Positions 11,110 to 22,679 of a DNA stretch of 64,000 nucleotides are shown here, in pieces; within the stretch, counting starts at the first letter, position 1, and each line of letters starts with the position of its first letter. The notes under the pieces are model-generated. The model saw only the letters and a list, made by a program, of their open reading frames with translations, did not search any database and had not been told where the DNA came from. Made by a program: the position numbers and the translations under genes. This DNA is from Leuctra nigra. Taxonomy: Eukaryota > Arthropoda > Insecta > Plecoptera > Leuctridae. Location: contig OW203763.1 of the NCBI GenBank assembly GCA_934045905.1, forward strand, positions 43,305,172 to 43,369,171, read 5' to 3'.

Positions 11110-14100
11110 ATGTTTGCCATCGAATTGAGACGTTTGTACATCAGGATTTTCCTCTTCGTGGTGTTCACTACTATTATACTATGTGTCGTCCCGGACTTCA
11201 ACATGCACCCAAGACGTCTTCTTTATGGATTAAGTAAGAACTTCATTGCCTTGGTGTAGTGATGTATTATCTTGGCTACTGATTATTTTTGCCATAGCAG
11301 GATCATTAAATTGTGAAAATGTAGTGCAAAAACTAATTTACTTTTAGCAACAAAAATTCAATACCTAGAGTAAAATATAAAATTTACTTTTCCATTGCTA
11401 AGCCCCATTTACACGGTAAAATTTGCTATCAATTCTTGTATAAAATCTTTTACAGAAATATAACATGCGTAATAACAGATTCTATACGGCCTCGAACAGA
11501 ACATTTTTCCGTCAAATTGCCTCGTTGACTGGTAATATGTTTTTGAAGAAAAGATTTTATAAAAGTTTTGATAGGACATTTTACCGTGTATAAAATACAT
11601 GCTTAGTCATAGGAGGAAATTCAATTATAATTTTTTAATATTTTAATTGGTTCTTAAATGAGAATGATATGTACTTGTAGTATTCAAAGAAAATAAAAAC
11701 CTGTCCGGTCAGCCGGTTAGCTTAGGTAGTAGTGCTCTCGCCTGGCCAATGAGAGGTGCGCTTTCTAGCCCCGGTTTAGCCGAATATTTTTCTTTTCGCA
11801 AATTCCTTCCTGGAAGTTCCTGGAAAATTTCCATTGAAACTCAATTGCTCAAATATCACAATATTTTGAAGACATTAGTTTGCAGTACCGAAATGTTTCA
11901 AGTTATAGTGTAACTAAAGTAACTGAGTAACTTGGCTGGCTGAGTGACCGCTATAAAATGAAATTGTCTGTTTTAAGGAAGTTCAAATTCAAGAGCGGAA
12001 GAGAATTCAACAGGCTCGGATTCCGAAAGCTCGGAGACATTAGGTACACATTTTTCCGAGAGATTCATACAATTTCTGACTGCCGAAAGTACACAGCAAG
12101 ATGCTGCAACGTCTGCTGAGCCTTCGAGTACCACAACTATTCCTACAACTACTGCTCAGCCATCAAGTAAAACTACAGTACCTACAACTACTTTGCAGCC
12201 CTCAAGTACCACTACAGTACCTACCACCACTTCTCAAACTTCGAGTACCACAACTATTCCTTCAACTACTGCTCAACCATCAAGTACCACTACAGTACCC
12301 ACAACTTCTGCTCAGCCCTTGAGTACCACTACAGTACCTACGACTACTGCTCAGCCATCAAGTACCACTACTGTACCTACAACTACCAGCGGTCCAGCGT
12401 GCCCTGCTACTGGGGTGGTCTACGCACTTGGAGGCGGACGGCTTGGCAACTTGATGTGGTCTTATGCCGGTGCAGTCGTCGTTGCTCAGAGAACAGGACT
12501 GAAACCGTTCGTGGAGCCTAATATTATAGATATGTTGGGTAAGGTAAGAAAACATTCTTATTCTTATTATTTTTCTTCTTCTCCTCATCCTTCTCTCTCA
12601 CCTTCCCTCCGCCTCATCCACCTTTACCATCAACATCATTCGTAATGATTCCACTTCCTTCTCCAGGTATTCTGCAACTTGAGTGTTCCCGCCGCTTTCG
12701 ATTATAAACCTTGTGCCAAATGGTGGGACAAATCAATTCACGGGAATCTCACCAACTCACCAAACGCCCCCAGCATAACGTTACCAACTTTCGGAGGACC
12801 AGACTTCGGTGGACTTGTTGAAATCATCCTCAGTCATAAACCAGATGTCAGACAAGAATTCAAGTTTCACCCGCACTTGGTTGATCGCGCGCAGGAGGTA
12901 AGTCGTATATTCTGCCGTGATATTCTCTTACCTTTTGTATTGTAAATACGTAGATGTTCGCTATAACTATTTGCCAGCTTTTCATGCAGAATGGCCGAAT
13001 GAAGCGTGACAATTACATATTACATGTTTGGCACCTCGGTAATTGAGAGATGAGCCAGGTATTAAGTCGAGGGCAGTAAGGTTTGTTATCCCTTGACTTT
13101 GAGATGCATTGTTGCCAAATAACATACCTATACAGGCAGAAGTTGAAGTCTTTTATAGATACCTACATATTTTCAGAGGTAACATGCGAAATAAAAACGC
13201 GCACCCCGACTGGGAATCGAACCCGGATCCTTTGGGATTCCGGCCCTATGCTTTAAAGCTTTAAATCATAGGGCCGGCATAGGGCCGGAAACCCGAAGGA
13301 TCTGGGTTCGATTCCCAGTCGCAGGGTCGCAGGTCGCAGGCTATTTCGCAGGTTACCTCTGAAACACCATCCCTAAGTGAGAGATTCACTAAATGTTTCA
13401 TCATTATCAAACAATACCTACATATTTTTCTGATAGAACTGAGGAGAATGTAAGATACATACAGTTTATTCCACTTTGCACAATATCACAAAATGTGCAG
13501 ATAAAATCCACAAGGCACAATAGAATATGGAACGTCATTATAAATATATACTCTTATTATGCTGACAAAGTATTGTCTTTTCATGATAATTTTCATTACC
13601 CTCACGGAATGACTGATCTCAAGAGCAAATCAATGCTCTGTTTTAATCTTGCATGTGGACGGTGCAGTGGCCCCAATAAGTACCCGGTGTGCCTTATTTT
13701 TTCAATCAAGAAAACTTATCAGGGAGGATCTGGTGAAAACTTGAGCATCTACTGTGCATGTACTACAAGGGGCCCAAGCCCATGCGCAAAGGGTAATGGT
13801 AATAGGTGGCGATCAATTTTATTTCTATTTTGTTGAGGTTTTTACACGAAGTGATTTTTATGTAAATCGGAGCTTATGACACTTTGAACCCATTGCACAT
13901 TGTCTTATATTTAGATTGATTTGAGACAATGATGAGAATGATGTTGCAGATCATGCGAGGTGCGCGACGCAATGCCGACACAGTGTTTGTCGGCCTCCAT
14001 GCGCGCAGAACCGACTACGAGCATCATCTGGATGCCTTGTACAAGACTGTGCAGGACTTACTTTCAACCTGTACATGTGAGAATGATGTTGCAGATCATG

Positions 14101-17100
14101 CGAGGCGCGCGACGCAATGCCGACACAGTGTTTGTCGGCCTCCATGCGCGCAGGACCGACTACGAGCATCATCTGGATGCCATGTACAAGACTGTGCAGG
14201 ACTTACTTTCAACCTGTACATGTGAGAATGATGTTGCAGATCATGCGAGGCGCGCGACGCAATGCCGACACAGTGTTTGTCGGCCTCCATGCGCGCAGAA
14301 CCGACTACGAGCATCATCTGGATGCCTTGTACAAGACTGTGCAGGACTTACTTTCAACCTGTACATGTGAGAATGATGTTGCAGATCATGCGAGGCGCGC
14401 GACGCAATGCCGACACAGTGTTTGTCGGCCTCCATGCGCGCAGAACCGACTACGAGCATCATCTGGATGCCATGTACAAGACTGTGCAGGACTTACTTTC
14501 AACCTGTACATGTGAGAATGATGTTGCAGATCATGCGAGGCGCGCGACGCAATGCCGACACAGTGTTTGTCGGCCTCCATGCGCGCAGAACCGACTACGA
14601 GCATCATCTGGATGCCATGTACAAGACAGTGCAGGACTTACTTTCAACCTGTACATGTGAGAATGATGTTGCAGATCATGCGAGGCGCGCGACGCAATGC
14701 CGACACAGTGTTTGTCGGCCTCCATGCGCGCAGAACCGACTACGAGCATCATCTGGATGCCATGTACAAGACTGTGCAGGACTTACTTTCAACCTGTACA
14801 TGTGAGAATGATGTTGCAGATCATGCGAGGCGCGCGACGCAATGCCGACACAGTGTTTGTCGGCCTCCATGCGCGCAGAACCGACTACGAGCATCATCTG
14901 GATGCCTTGTACAAGACTGTGCAGGACTTACTTTGAACCTGTACATGTGAGAATGATGTTGCAGATCATGCGAGGTGCGCGACGCAATGCCGACACAGTG
15001 TTTGTCGGCCTCCATGCGCGCAGAACCGACTACGAGCATCATCTGGATGCCTTGTACAAGACTGTTCAGGCATTACCCGACTGGTACGACCGAGCCATGG
15101 ACATATACAGGAGCAGGCTCAAGGAGGCGGTGTTCATTGTTGTCAGTGACGACATCGAGTGGTGGGTGACGTCATCATCAGTGGATTTTGAACAAACACA
15201 CTAACGTCATATGAGCGGTCACGTATTCAGTTATTTAGCGACATCTTCTGATTGTGGAATAATAACTCAAGAAATAGCTTTGAATCAACTACTGCGGATT
15301 TTATAATTTTTTTTTAAACCGGTCAATAACTTTAAACGTTATTGAGATTTGATGCATATGTATTTTCTTGACTAAATTGCTAAGCTACCTAGAAGTAAAT
15401 GCGCTGCACCTCGATCAGTGTTTGATTTTTTTCATCCAGAGTTTAAAGATTGTTGTTACTAAGTTGCATAGAATAGAACTCAGATATTGAAGCGTTCATT
15501 TCATTTCATAATTGAGTTCAGTGGTGATTGGTAGTGGCTCCTGTTCTTGTGTTGGTCTAATAAAGAATTGATGGATTCATCCTATGAAGTCTGTGAAATA
15601 AGAATAATAACATAACTAATGGAATAACGTTTTTAGTTGGTCCAAGTGTACCTGCACTTCTTATGAAACAAGACATTCTCCCAGAGTTTTTTTTATAGCA
15701 AATGCAGGAACAATACTTATTAACGTAGATCCAAAGAGCGATTTAGTTCCTCAGAAAATCGTCGGATGGCGCAGCGGTCGGTCGTCAAGTTCGACTTGAT
15801 ATTGTCACGTACGTTTACAACGCTACCGTGTTCATAGAAAATGCAGCAAAACAAACAGTGACCTTCAGTCTAAGCTGTGACTGCCACTCAACCACCTGCC
15901 ACTATCAGCGTAACGCGATCCCGAGCGATATTATTATCTCTCTACCCCCACGCACGGCAAGTTTAGCACACTCGTGTAATTCTTTCATAAAGAGAGAACC
16001 TGTATATTATTGTTACTTCTCTACAAAACACAGGATATTTGATAGACAATAATATTAATGTAACTGAAGTATGATTTTCACAGTCAGTTTCAGTTCCCTC
16101 GTTCAATCATTTCTTATAGATAGTTATTGATAAAAATGAGACCTACATACATCACAACAAGAGGTGGGTACTTTAGTATACATACCATCAGGGTCATAAC
16201 AAGGGGTGTGCGGGCGATGCGGCAGCACAGGGTGCCGCCAACAAGGGGCCGCCAGGAAGCCAAATTTTTATGTAATTACTTTTTTGCACCCAAAATTAAT
16301 TTTTGCGCATTAAAAACACAAAAAACGCCCTGCGGGGCATGGTTGATGGCGTTGATGATTTCAGTCATACCCAAGAGGTCTAACTCCCCCCCCCCCCTTC
16401 TAAAATTAATGCGCCCTTTAAAAAAATGAAATAAAGTTTTGAAATAAAAATTATTCTGCTGAAAGAAATTGCAGTGAAATTGATCGTCAGAAATGATTAA
16501 AAACCATAAAATATTATCAAAAAAATCAAAATTTTCCGTGTCAGGGCCCTGGACCCGCATATGGTTAAGAGCCACCCCCCCCCCCCCCCCCAGACCCCTC
16601 ATTGCTGTCATTGCAAGGGCCGTGGAAATGTTTGACCACTGTTTTGCATACTTATTTGTTTTGTGCACAACCAAGTTTTTGTTTGTCCTAGTCTGAAATC
16701 ATCACTGGTTGGGTATAGCGTTTTCTGGGGAGGTGTGGTTGGCGGTTGGGGGGGGGGGGGGGGGGGGGGGGAATTTAGATTTGCACCGGGCGCCGAAATC
16801 CCTAGTTACGGCATTGCCAATAAGCAGTAAGAAAAATCTGTACTACGTGTTTTGGTATCAAATAGTTTAACGTATAATTATTAAATTTTATTCATGAGGA
16901 TGATCATGTTGGACAAATGAGTAAATGAGTTGTCCTCATTGGATAATACCTATGTTCAATTAGTTTTGCAAAACTTGAGAAAATTTTGAGAACTCAACCT
17001 CATAATCAAGAAAATCTGTGCGTTTTTTAAATTTATATCTGGAGGGATATCTGGGGGTGTTCAGGATCTCTAGCAGGGGGGTCAGGATCTCAAGCAGGGG

Positions 17101-20100
17101 GGTCAGGCTCCAGCCAGGGGGGGTCCATTCCCCCCTCCCCACCCCTATTCCTACGCGCCTGTACCTGGAAGTGTTAGGGTTGTCCAGTGTCCAATGTAAA
17201 GTTTACATTAGACAATCCTTTATTAGCAATGTATTTGATAAGATTAATTTATTCCAAGATTTATTTTACTAGCCCACCACTTAGCTGATTTCCCTTTAAA
17301 TTAAAAGCAATTCCTCTTTTATAATGCCATTTGTCGTGATGAAAAAGGGTGACTTCAAACAGTGTACAAATAGCTTAGAAATGCATCAAATTCAATATTG
17401 AAATTCAAAATTTCGCACCCTGATCCCCTCATGGATGAATTCCAGTTCGACCACTACTGGGGTTGCAGTGATTTTCAATAAAGTTCACGAAGTTAAAAAA
17501 TAAATCAGCAAAATTGAGCTGTGTTATCTCTGCGCCCCTGAATCACTAAATCTGAAACCATTCATCCAAATGTAATGTTTTATAACTTTTATTTTGCACA
17601 TCCATTATTGTAAGTGCAAAAATGCTTTGAAGGAAAATTAAAATTACGGGCAATTAATTTTGAAATTTTGAACGCATATAACTTCATCACTCCAGCGGCC
17701 AGCCTGAAACAGATTATTATATTGATCACTCATTCAATTCAAATCAAATGGGATTTATAAGAGAGAGGTAAAGAAATACCAAAGGACTCTGGGCGCTTGC
17801 CCTCCCCCCCCCCCCCCCCCCCCCACCCAGGTGTATTTTACGTATAGTTTCATTTTGTAAAAAAATAAATCTCAAAATAATTCATTTCAAATGGCCAAAA
17901 ACAAAAAATTCCCTGCCGGGCAAGGTGGAAGCATGCCCTCCACCACCCCAAAAAGTGACATATTTTTAAAATATATTTTCAACAAATACACCTCATAACG
18001 TCTCAAGACTCATTTCAAAGTGTAAAAAATACAAAAAAAAATACCTGCAGGGCAAGGTGGGTGCCAAGGGCGTATACAGGATTAAATTTCGGGGGATCAG
18101 GCATTATAAATATTTTGAAAAATCACAGTAGAAAGCCGGGCGTTAGGTCATTTGTTTTGGTGCAATTATGAATCGCAGTGTAGCTTTTTCAGGAAATTAT
18201 AAATTGCAATATGGCCAAAAACTTGTCTAAGAGGTTGAAGAATAGGTAACTTTATTAAAATTTTTCTGGCAAAGACTTCATAAATGGGACGTAAATTTAC
18301 TGCAACAAAAACTCTAATAATTTGCTTATTTATACAAATAGACAAATATACAAATATTCATGTTGTGTTCTGACAGCTATTACCTACATCAGTAAAATGA
18401 AGGGTATATATGAACAGTAAATATGCCGAAATATGCTCTATTTCGAATTAAAAGTTCGAACATTTTTTACTATAGAGGGTTTTCACGACCCCAATTTCAT
18501 CCCAGAACTATCGTAAATGACATTTAAAACATAATCTAGCTAGACACCATTTATTTTTTTTTCAAAAATTTTTAAACTGGAATTTTATAAAAATATTTTT
18601 TTTTCCCATTTACGAAGTCTTTGCCAGAAAAATATTCGCGTCCGGCGTGCATAGCCCCGGAAAATGTTTGTAATTTTAACTCAATTCTAAGCATTTGGTA
18701 CGTTTTCGACATTATCTGCCTATGTGATGCACTACAACTAGGGTTGCCATACGCCATGACTCGAAAAAGAGGTCATCGGATTTTGAGAAGTAAATTGTAT
18801 AATGTGCTATCCAAAAACGATATTCTGGGGAAAATACTTTGCTCACGACACCAATGGGGGCCTGGGGGAGGGCCCCCCAGCAGCATGCGGGTCCGGGCCG
18901 CACAGGCCCGGGAAAATTTTGGATTTAAAAAATTAATTTGAGCTATTTCTATGCGTTTTGGAATAATAATTTTCAAAGATTTTGATATTACGTAAAACTG
19001 GTATTTCCACAATTATGGACATTTTTCTAACAGCATCTAGAAGTGACAGAATTATCACTGAATTTCTTAATTTTGGGCCCCTCAGCAACATGCGGGTCCG
19101 GGGCGCGTATTTCCAAAGTATACCCAGCCCCAGCGCACCGGCGACTGATTGGTGTGTCTTGGTCACGTGGTCGATGGTTGAATGATCACCTCGGTCGCGA
19201 AACTTAAACTTATCTGTCAAAACATCTCAACCCATCACGGTCAAAGATAAATAAGTTAAGTTATCCACGGAGGAAACGAAGATGATACGTATTAAATGTG
19301 CATCTTAAAGTGTTTTTAATGCTCTGCGTATTGTCTTTCTCAATAGCCCATTAGTATAGTTGCTTCCATAGAAGACTAACAAGTTGGACACTTTTTAACC
19401 TCACAATCGTCAGTGTCAGTTCACACCACACTTTCAGTGACTGACATTTACTATTTTGCAAATTGCGGGTGAATAATCTTAACACATGTAGATGAGTGAC
19501 ACAATCTATTTGTGTCAGAGTTATGCATTATGTCACAATGTCAACGTTTCTTCGCACCAATAAATAGTTTGCAGCTTACGTTGAAGATAGCGCCATAGAT
19601 TTCTTCAATAATAGTTAGTAATAACGAAAGGATAGTAAAACGATATGAATAGGATTGCAGGTCTCAATATGGACAGACATCAATCAAAGGATTTTCTCTC
19701 ATTATACATTTCGAAGAATTTTTCTTAGTGCGTGGCTGTTGAGATGGTGTTGAGATCTGGGTTGAGATGTTTTGACAGATAACTTTCAGTTTCGCAACCT
19801 ATGTGATCATTTAATTAAGACCACGTGACCAAGACACACCAATCAGTCGACGGTGCGCTGGGGCTGGGTATACTTTGGAAATACGCGTCCGGGGCCGCAC
19901 AGGCCCGGGAAAATTTTGAATTTCAAAAATGAATTTGAGCCATTTCTATGCGTTTTGGACTATAAAATTCGGAGAAAATAATTCATTTTAATTCAATACT
20001 ACTTCATGAATGGCATTTTGTACAAATATTTAACAACACATTAAAAAACCCGGACATTTCGTCAAATTCCTAAAAAGCCGCCCGGACAAAAAAAGACACC

Positions 20101-21780
20101 CAAAAAAGAGGACATGTCCGGGTAAAACCGGACGGATGGCAACCCTAACTACAACTTCATCACATGCTAATAACCGAGTATTATTTTCTCTCCATATTGT
20201 ATAGATTGACGTTACTAAGTTATAATTGGTAGTAATGTAGTAGTAATTTTATATTGATTTATTGGGTCGTGTTTTGTTTTTAATTGTTTGATATCTTCTA
20301 CATGTGTTAGGAAATTTTATCTCAAGGTGCTGCAAGTTGCACGTTTCCGGGGCTCGCTATTAACTTATCTTATCGCTTATCGGAGCGTTTTCCGAGTGCA
20401 CATTTATGTTCCAGTAAGTTTCTATTTTTTCTGAAAAATATTGCAAACGTTCAATTTATCTCGGGGACCAACCAAATTCTTTAGTCTTCATTGCTAGACC
20501 TACATAGGTGCTACATAGAATAACTGACAATTTGCTTGAACTTTCAATAGGTATGTTCCAATATTGAAATGAGATACATACCTCATTAAATACGACTAGA
20601 AAATAAATTATTTCATCTCGTTGAAATTTCATAAGAAGAATACTTATGCCGTGATCAGAGTGGATATAAAATGAAGAAGAAACAAATTGAGAATTTTGGT
20701 GATTCCATATTGATTGAACACAAATTGATTCAAGTGCAGACGAGATTTCAAGCTGCTCTTGTTATCGCGACAAGACGTGATGGAATGCAAGTGAGTGGGC
20801 GGAGCTCGGCAGCGCTGAGCGAGTAATAGTTTATGAAACAACTGTACTAGGCACGGCAAATAATTTGCTTCGGCCGTGACTTCGAATCTTTAATCATGCT
20901 TTTACTCGAATTTTCTTCTTCGTTATCTTCGGAAATGAGTTAGGAAGAAAGGCAATGGTTTTTTCTACATTTTGATCGAATACATTTTTCAATAATTGTC
21001 ATAGGACTTTTAATAAATCGAGGAGAAGTTGGTGCTTCAAAATTAACTCGTTTTTCTGGACGGTTAGTCCGCGGAAATAAATTATCCCAATTAATTCGAA
21101 TAGCATGTATTATTACTTCTGACACGGTCAAATACTAGCTAATACCATTCTGATTATGATGACACATTGAGATTTGCAAAAAAATCACTCCTTCACACCG
21201 ATATTTATGTTTAAAAAAATGGGAATTTAATTTAGGTAAAAACTTTTAATATAATTTTTTTTTATACACGATCATAGTTATTTAGCTTATAAAGTTATGT
21301 TAAAATAAATGACATCATCTTAAAGAAGAATTCTTCAGCTTTTCAATGGTATATGATTGAAGTATATTTGGATTTCGTGGACACTCTGTCCAGGAGATAT
21401 ACTGAGTCATGTCACGGCGCGTTTTGCGCTCTCGACTAGGCCGTCAGCGTCTTGTGGCACATTCTTAGGCAGGTTAGGCAACCCGCGCAGCACAGCTCTA
21501 TGGATCTACGTTAATCTTAACTTCGTCTCGTTCTTGTTTGCGTTTCAGGTGTCGGAAGAACTTCGGCGTCAACAAAACCGACGTTGTGTTCAGTCCTGGC
21601 AGCTACGAACAAGACATGCCGACCTTGGCAGCGTGCAATCACACCATCACGGACTACGGCACATACGGCGAGTGGAGCATGTTGTTCGCAGGCGGAGACT
21701 GCCTAGTGTACGACTTCAGACAATTCAACGATCACACATCCACTCTAGGAGTCAGACAGAACTGCACCATCATGACATGA
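11110..21780 (+). CDS. GT11 alpha-1,2-fucosyltransferase-like type II membrane protein, 5 exons, 449 aa
   Basis: Exons 11110-11233, 11978-12543, 12667-12897, 14965-15161 and 21549-21780 join in phase 1, 0, 0 and 2 to exactly 450 codons, with GT donors (GTAAGA, GTAAGA, GTAAGT, GTGGGT) and AG acceptors. Residues 1-13 are a basic cytosolic tail; ~14-28 (FLFVVFTTIILCVV) is the membrane anchor; ~60-178 is the Thr/Ser/Pro stalk; ~185-449 is the catalytic domain. GT11 signatures are GGGRLGN at 193-199, HARRTD at 324-329 (GDP-fucose-binding HxRRxD), SDDIEWC at 368-374 and CNHT..GTYGEW at 402-415. The W373 codon is completed only across the last splice. N-glycosylation sequons occur at 51, 234, 381 and 403. 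Expected role: transfer of fucose in alpha-1,2 linkage to galactose-type acceptors in the Golgi lumen. The C-terminus stops about 35 residues after GTYGEW, shorter than usual for the family, so the last ~25 residues may be missing. Exon boundaries are predicted, not confirmed by RNA. Confidence 0.8.
11702..11785 (+). mobile_element. tRNA-like SINE head inside intron 1
   Basis: The segment GGTTAGCTTAGGTAGTAGTGC resembles a Pol III A box, followed ~35 bp later by a degenerate B box (CTTTCTAGCCCCGG). It resembles the heads at 24297 and 50165 (minus). It is degenerate and only the head is evident. Confidence 0.5.
12118..12390 (+). repeat. Mucin-like stalk-coding repeat in exon 2
   Basis: About eight imperfect 33-36-bp units encode variants of AQPSSTTTVPTTT. 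The frame is kept throughout. In the predicted protein this forms the extended, probably O-glycosylated stem between the membrane anchor and the catalytic domain. Unit number is likely polymorphic. Confidence 0.8.
13174..13361. repeat. 188-bp palindrome built from two inverted tRNA-like B-box units, intron 3
   Basis: CAGAGGTAAC at 13174 pairs with GTTACCTCTG at 13352-13361. Inside, GACTGGGAATCGAACCC and GGGTTCGATTCCCAGTC form matching arms around a short centre at ~13255-13266 (GCTTTAAAT). Each arm has a consensus B box (GGTTCGATTCC). CATAGGGCCGG is duplicated in the right arm. It could be two head-to-head SINE heads or a MITE that captured one. Confidence 0.75.
13934..14964 (+). repeat. Seven extra tandem copies (145 bp) of the exon-4 acceptor and exon-4 5' part
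   Basis: Copies of the acceptor GATGTTGCAG plus the first 105 exonic bases (35 codons, including HARRTD) start at 13950, 14095, 14240, 14385, 14530, 14675 and 14820. An eighth copy at 14965 continues into the full exon. Each of the first seven is joined through a 22-nt filler (GACTTACTTTCAACCTGTAC plus AT) and GTGAGA to the next acceptor. They cannot be read through, because stops occur in every frame within ~130 codons. Copies 1 and 8 have GCGAGGTGCGCG where 2-7 have GCGAGGCGCGCG, which suggests internal expansion. Confidence 0.9.
15162..16119. other. Start of intron 4, no feature recognised
   Basis: AT-rich intronic sequence after the GTGGGT donor. The 15828-16052 frame has no recognisable domain. 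Confidence 0.4.
16200..16790. repeat. G/C-tract repeat family, intron 4
   Basis: AACGCCCTGCGGGGC palindrome near 16325, C runs near 16387 and 16575, and a G run of more than 20 near 16749-16771. The composition pattern matches 6950-7760 and 25.2-25.45 kb. Short frames here are shadows. Confidence 0.6.
16815..17166. repeat. Dispersed repeat, copy 1
   Basis: CAATAAGCAGTAAGAAAAATCTG through ATCTGGGGGTGT and down to CCTACGCGCCTGT repeats at 27968-28650, where it is interrupted by a 5S-derived SINE. In this copy the end part contains two extra tandem CAGGATCTC.AGCAGGGGGGT units. The terminal CCTACGCGCCTGT also appears, inverted and diverged, at the edge of the G-tract block near 25178. Confidence 0.7.
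17167..18254. other. Intron 4, AT-rich with one C tract
   Basis: No gene. A long C run lies near 17803-17824. CCTGCCGGGCAAGGTGG and CCTGCAGGGCAAGGTGG near 17911 and 18044 are two units of the palindrome-bearing family. AAGGGCGTATACAGG near 18066 looks like an edge of another family member. Confidence 0.5.
18255..18640. repeat. Inverted pair of a short dispersed motif
   Basis: TTTCTGGCAAAGACTTCATA near 18266 is the reverse complement of the segment near 18610-18632 (CGAAGTCTTTGCCAGAAA). The same motif, followed by a CGTGTCCGGGCCG-type segment, recurs at about 48515-48575. Element identity is unknown. Confidence 0.55.
18739..20147. mobile_element. Non-autonomous hAT element, 1,409 bp, 8-bp TSD
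   Basis: TAGGGTTGCCAT at 18739 mirrors ATGGCAACCCTA ending at 20147, and ACTACAAC is duplicated exactly at 18731-18738 and 20148-20155. The 8-bp TSD and the TAGGG terminus fit hAT. There is no transposase ORF. It contains internally repeated GCGGGTCCGGG..GCACAGGCCCGG segments (18890 and 19888) and a second element at 19104-19887. It sits inside intron 4. Confidence 0.9.
19104..19887. mobile_element. Foldback element nested in the hAT, ~135-bp inverted ends
   Basis: The left arm (from CGCGTATTTCCAAAGTATAC) and right arm (ending GTATACTTTGGAAATACGCG) are inverted copies extending to the GTTGAGATG/CATCTCAAC region (left ~19240, right ~19745). TCCGGGG flanks both sides (19097-19103, 19888-19894), a 7-8-bp TSD. 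The arms include a CACGTG site. It interrupts a GCGGGTCCGGGG|CCGCACAGG unit that is intact at 18890. Confidence 0.85.
20156..21548. other. End of intron 4
   Basis: No repeat or gene recognised beyond a GGTGCTGCAAGTTGC fragment near 20325 that recalls the start of the TTAA MITE. The intron ends with a good pyrimidine tract and acceptor (CGTTCTTGTTTGCGTTTCAG) at 21529-21548. A short minus-strand frame at 20940-21131 is unrecognised. Confidence 0.5.
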
Positions 21781-22679
21781 TTACCATCAGTCCTGGCAGC
21801 TAAAACAAGACATGACCTTGGCAGCGTGCAATCACACCATCACGGACTACGGCACATACGGCGAGTGGAGCATGTTGTTCGCAGGCGGAGACTGCCTAGT
21901 GTACGACTTCAGACAATTCAACGATCACACATCCACTCTAGGAGTCAGACAGAACTGCACCATTATGACATGATTACCATCAGTCCTGGCAGCTACGAAC
22001 AAGACATGACCTTGGCAGCGTGCAATCACACCATCACGGACTACGGCACATACGGCGAGTGGAGCATGTTGTTCGCAGGCGGAGACTGCCTAGTGTACGA
22101 CTTCAGACAATTCAACGATCACACATCCACTCTAGGAGTCAGACAGAACTGCACCATCATGACATGATTACCATCAGTCCTGGCAGCTACGAACAAGACA
22201 TGACCTTGGCAGCGTGCAATCACACCATCACGGACTACGGCACATACGGCGAGTGGAGCATGTTGTTCGCAGGCGGAGACTGCCTAGTGTACGACTTCAG
22301 ACAATTCAACGATCACACATCCACTCTAGGAGTCAGACAGAACTGCACCATTATGACATGATTACCATCAGTCCTGGCAGCTACGAACAAGACATGACCT
22401 TGGCAGCGTGCAATCACACCATCACGGACTACGGCACATACGGCGAGTGGAGCATGTTGTTCGCAGGCGGAGACTGCCTAGTGTACGACTTCAGACAATT
22501 CAACGATCACACATCCACTCTAGGAGTCAGACAGAACTGCACCATCATGACATGATTACCATCAGTCCTGGCAGCTACGAACAAGACATGACCTTGGCAG
22601 CGTGCAATCACACCATCACGGACTACGGCACATACGGCGAGTGGAGCATGTTGTTCGCAGGCGGAGACTGTCTTGTATA
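21588..22679 (+). repeat. Tandem copies (~194 bp) of the 3' part of exon 5, with stop codon
   Basis: Units start with CAGTCCTGGCAGCTA at 21591, 21788, 21981, 22175, 22369 and 22563. The first is part of the coding exon. Each later unit repeats the CNHT..GTYGEW..GGD region through the TGA stop plus TTACCAT, but has no splice acceptor. Later units have lost a CCG (ATGCCGACC became ATGACC). The second has an extra single-base loss (CTAAAACAAG). The sixth is broken at 22679 by an insertion and resumes at 23060 and 24238. Confidence 0.92.

Noticed and set aside
13960..14950. Series of ~132-codon frames in the exon-4 array as separate genes
   Set aside because: They are read-throughs of the 145-bp units in rotating frames, each stopping after about three units.
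16276..16674. 132-codon minus-strand frame as a gene
   Set aside because: Composed of C/G tracts and repeat-family sequence inside an intron.
20860..21131. Nuclear copy of mitochondrial DNA
   Set aside because: AT-rich and superficially similar, but I could not read any mitochondrial protein segment in either strand.
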